Below are positions 20,487-23,096 of a stretch of 23,096 bases of DNA, piece after piece (positions within the stretch are counted from its first letter, which is position 1; every line of letters begins with the position of its first letter). The notes under the pieces were generated by a model, which was given only the letters and a program-made list of their open reading frames with translations, made no database searches and was not told where the DNA came from. The position numbers were made by a program, and so were the translations under genes. Origin of the DNA: Liolophura sinensis. Taxonomy: Eukaryota > Mollusca > Polyplacophora > Chitonida > Chitonidae. The stretch lies in contig NW_027018472.1 of assembly GCF_032854445.1 (NCBI RefSeq), forward strand, positions 1 through 23,096. Direction: 5' to 3'.

Positions 20487-21034
20487 GTTATGTGCCCTTC
20501 GGTAGCCCAGAAGATGTCAAATCTTTGGGCCAAGCCCATTTAACTCACCCAGCAAATGTCTTACTTCTAAGTCGAAGATAAACTCAATGTCTTTATCTAC
20601 ATGTAGAAAAACCACACCATTTTTATATAAAAAACACAAGGTACTTGAGACAGTCTGCTGTAAAAAGTACAATTGAACACTGACCCACATCAATAAGGTG
20701 CCAAAAGATGCGCAATTGGGTCAGGCATCTCCAGGTGTTGAAAAATTGCAAATTTCCCTGGTTTCCATGGAGTAAGAGCCGTTGCTGGGCACGTGATTTT
20801 GACATAAATAATCATTCAATTGTGGCTACAGCCAAAAGTATTGGTCGGAGAGCAACGCGGTTTGCACCACTGGATTTCTCGTCACAAAATACGTCGGATT
20901 AGCCTCTTACCAGCAGCATTGGAACATTTTTTCCACTTTTGGATTTTTGCCTGGTCCTTTTGCTAATTGAAATCGGCTACATGTACTATGTACCATCGCG
21001 ACTGGTCATTACTATATTCAACTTTTGATTATAA
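20487..21034 (+). repeat. Satellite monomer 38, A-type, trimer position 3
   Basis: Length 548. It begins with agaTGtc like monomers 31 and 34, then continues with gataaaCtc, A block (private 'ttgagacag'), ggtgC, gggT, 'tttccctgg', s4 and 'ccactgg'. The right half resembles monomers 40 and 41, so it looks mosaic. Confidence 0.94.
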
Positions 21035-21582
21035 GTTATGTGCCCTTCGGTAGCCCAGAAGACGTCAAATCTTTGGGCCAAGCCCATTTAACTCACCCAG
21101 CAAATGTCTTACTTCTAAGTCGAAGATAAAGTCAATGTCTTTATCTACATGTAGAAAAACCACACCATTTTTAAATAAAAACCACAAGATACTTAATAGA
21201 GTCTGCTGTAAAAAGTACAATTTAACACTGACCCACATCAATAAGGTGCCAAAAGATGGGCAATTGGGCCAGGCATCTCCAGGTGTTGAAAAATTGGAAA
21301 TTTCCTTGGTTTCCATGGAGTAAGAGCCGTTGCTGGGCACGTGATTTTGACATAAATGATGATTCAATTGTGGCTACAGCCAAAAGTATTGGTCGGAGAG
21401 CAACGCGGTTTGCACCATTCGATTTCTCGTCAAAAAATACGTCGGATTAGCCTCTTACCAGCAGCATTGGAGCATTTTTTCCACTTTTGGATTTTTCCCT
21501 GGTCCTTTTGCTAATTGAAATCGGCTACATGTACTATGTACCATCGCGACTGGTCATTACTATATTCAACTTTTGATTATAA
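21035..21582 (+). repeat. Satellite monomer 39, B-type
   Basis: Length 548. Markers: gataaaGtc, B block, ggtgC, gggC, s1, ccaTtcg, ggGcatt, tttCcctgg. Private: 'acaatttaacac', 'gatgggcaattg', 'aattggaaattt', 'gtcaaaaaatac'. Confidence 0.95.
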
Positions 21583-22131
21583 GTTATGTGCCCTTCGGTA
21601 GCCCAGAAGACGTCAAATCTTTGGGCCAAGCCCATTTAACTCACCCAGCAAATGTCTTACTTCTAAGTCGAAGATAAACTCAATGTCTTTATCTACATGT
21701 AGAAAAACCACACCATTTTTATATAAAAAACACAAGGTACTTGATACAGTCTGCTGTAAAAAGTACAATTGAACACTGACCCACATCAATAAGGTGCCAA
21801 AAGATGCGCAATTGGGTCAGGCATCTCCAGGTGTTGAAAAAATTGCAAATTTCCCTGGTTTCCATGGAGTAAGAGCCGTTGCTGGGCACGTGATTTTGAC
21901 ATAAATAATCATTCAATTGTGGCTACAGCCAAAAGTATTGGTCGGAGAGCAACGCGGTTTACACCACTCGATTTCTCGTCACAAAATACGTCGGATTAGC
22001 CTCTTACCAGCAGCATTGGAACATTTTTTCCACTTTTGGATTTTTGCCTGGTCCTTTTGCTAATTGAAATCGGCTACATGTACTATGTACCATCGCGACT
22101 GGTCATTACTATATTCAACTTTTGATTATAA
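21583..22131 (+). repeat. Satellite monomer 40, A-type
   Basis: Length 549. Markers: gataaaCtc, A block, ggtgC, gggT, 'tttccctgg', s4, 'acaccactcg', ggAacatt, tttGcctgg. One extra A in the run before 'attgcaaa'. It is very close to monomer 41. Confidence 0.95.
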
Positions 22132-22679
22132 GTTATGTGCCCTTCGGTAGCCCAGAAGACGTCAAATCTTTGGGCCAAGCCCATTTAACTCACCCAGCAA
22201 ATGTCTTACTTCTAAGTCAAAGATAAACTCAATGTCTTTATCTACATGTAGAAAAACCACACCATTTTTATATAAAAAACACAAGGTACTTGATACAGTC
22301 TGCTGTAAAAAGTACAATTGAACACTGACCCACATCAATAAGGTGCCAAAAGATGCGCAATTGGGTCAGGCATCTCCAGGTGTTGAAAAATTGCAAATTT
22401 CCCTGGTTTCCATGGAGTAAGAGCCGTTGCTGGGCACGTGATTTTGACATAAATAATCATTCAATTGTGGCTACAGCCAAAAGTATTGGTCGGAGAGCAA
22501 CGCGGTTTACACCACTCGATTTCTCGTCACAAAATACGTCGGATTAGCCTCTTACCAGCAGCATTGGAACATTTTTTCCACTTTTGGATTTTTCCCTGGT
22601 CCTTTTGCTAATTGAAATCGGCTACATGTACTATGTACCATCGCGACTGGTCATTACTATATTCAACTTTTGATTATAA
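22132..22679 (+). repeat. Satellite monomer 41, A-type
   Basis: Length 548. Same as monomer 40 at the marker sites except 'aagtcaaag' (CpG lost) and tttCcctgg. These two changes are shared with monomer 28. Confidence 0.95.
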
Positions 22680-23096
22680 GTTATGTGCCCTTCGGTAGCC
22701 CAGAAGACGTCAAATCTTTGGGCCAAGCCCATTTAACTCACCCAGCAAATGTCTTACTTCTAAGTCGAAGATAAAGTCAATGTCTTTATCTACATGTAGA
22801 AAAACCACACCATTTTTAAATAAAAACCACAAGATACTTAATAGAGTCTGCTGTAAAAAGTACAATTGAACACTGACCCACATCAATAAGGTGTCAAAAG
22901 ATGCGCAATTGGGCCAGGCATCTCCAGGTGTTGAAAAATTGTAAATTTCCTTGGTTTCCATGGAGTAAGAGCCGTTGCTGGGGACGTGGTTTTGACATAA
23001 TTGATCATTCAATTGTGGCTACAGCCAAAAGTATTGGTCGGAGAGCAACGCGGTTTGCACATTCGATTTCTCGTCACAAAATACGTCGGATTAGCC
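22680..23096 (+). repeat. Partial satellite monomer 42, B-type
   Basis: First 417 bp of a copy cut by the window edge. Markers: gataaaGtc, B block, ggtgT, gggC, attgT, s3, which is the set of monomers 29 and 32. Private: 'ctggggacgtgg' and 'tgcacattcg'. Confidence 0.95.

Larger units (their letters stand above)
15551..21034 (+). repeat. Right higher-order repeat: second trimer, ~1644-1648 bp
   Basis: Monomers 29-31, 32-34 and 36-38 repeat a three-step pattern. Position 1 has ggtgT, attgT and s3. Position 2 has ggtgC, attgC and s1. Position 3 begins with agaTGtc. The first two trimers (15551-17198 and 17199-18842) share more: 'gtctactg' at position 1, and 'ttacatct' and 'ctttcg' at position 2. 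Monomer 35 is inserted between the second and third trimers. The third trimer has lost some markers and carries A blocks in 37 and 38. The marker set differs from that of the left-hand trimer, so the two amplifications look independent. Confidence 0.78.
1..23096 (+). repeat. Satellite DNA array, ~548-bp monomer, 42 units in head-to-tail order
   Basis: The motif gttatgtgcccttcggtag (or a one-base variant) recurs 42 times at intervals of 543-554 bp, with 547 or 548 by far the commonest; 41 intervals average about 548.3 bp. All copies have the same orientation and nothing interrupts them. I set each monomer start at this motif, which is arbitrary. Marker sites used below, in order along a monomer: agaCGtc or agaTGtc; gataaaCtc or gataaaGtc; the A/B block (A has atataaaaaacac and cttgatacag; B has aaataaaaaccac and cttaatagag); ggtgTcaaa or ggtgCcaaa; gggTcagg or gggCcagg; attgCaaa or attgTaaa; a spacer after 'gacat' or 'gacac' (s1 aaatgatgattc, s2 aaaaaatcattc, s3 aattgatcattc, s4 aaataatcattc, s5 aaatgatcattc); ccaTtcg or ccaCtcg; ggAacatt or ggGcatt; tttGcctgg or tttCcctgg; actatGtacc or actatAtacc. 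The size, homogeneity and lack of genes fit eukaryotic satellite DNA. I do not recognise the family. Confidence 0.97.

Noticed and set aside
1-23096. Dozens of open reading frames of 60-112 codons on both strands as real genes
   Set aside because: They are the same few frames repeated once per monomer. They overlap on both strands, are cut or lengthened by one-base indels, show mainly amino-acid-changing variation, and the longer minus-strand ones start at TTG. None resembles a protein I know.
1-23096. CRISPR array or bacterial repeat system
   Set aside because: The repeated unit is 548 bp of near-identical sequence with no alternation of short repeats and unique spacers, and no associated genes are present.
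1-23096. LTR or other transposable element internal to the array
   Set aside because: Every stretch aligns to the monomer without large insertion. Interval lengths stay within 543-554 bp, so there is no room for an inserted element.
1-23096. Telomeric repeats, microsatellites or array boundary
   Set aside because: I found no short-period tandem repeat and no unique sequence at either edge; both edges cut through monomers.
1-23096. Assignment to a named organism or satellite family
   Set aside because: Nothing in the monomer matches a satellite that I can recall with confidence, and there is no gene to give taxonomic information.

Overview
The window is one uninterrupted head-to-tail array of a single repeat of about 548 bp. 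I count 41 complete monomers (positions 201-22679), a 200-bp partial copy at the left edge and a 417-bp partial copy at the right edge. Neither edge of the array is reached. There is no inserted transposon, no unique DNA, and no gene, tRNA, rRNA or CRISPR array that I can support. A homogeneous 23-kb array with a monomer of this size is typical of eukaryotic satellite DNA (centromeric, pericentromeric or other heterochromatic blocks). I do not recognise the family and cannot name the organism.

Monomers fall into two subfamilies that differ by five linked substitutions inside a 29-bp block, plus a C/G site about 42 bp upstream. A-type has a TATATAAA-like core in the block and B-type has an AATAAA core. 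I score 27 A, 14 B and one hybrid. Further shared variants give each monomer a barcode.

Region by region: 1-3480 (monomers 0-6) is A-type with two B-type copies at its right end. 3481-9504 (monomers 7-17) is pure A-type and contains a clear three-monomer higher-order repeat (period about 1642 bp) from about 4575 to 8954. 9505-15550 (monomers 18-28) is irregular, with A and B mixed and many single-base indels that look partly like consensus errors. 15551-21034 (monomers 29-38) contains a second, different three-monomer higher-order repeat (period about 1644-1648 bp) rich in B-type copies. 21035-23096 (monomers 39-42) is again mixed A and B.

Reading frames of 60-112 codons recur once per monomer on both strands. 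Their variation is mainly amino-acid-changing, the longer minus-strand ones begin at TTG, and small indels break them freely, so I treat them as non-coding. The array shows local amplification, gene conversion between subfamilies and CpG decay. I found no new enzyme-encoding system.
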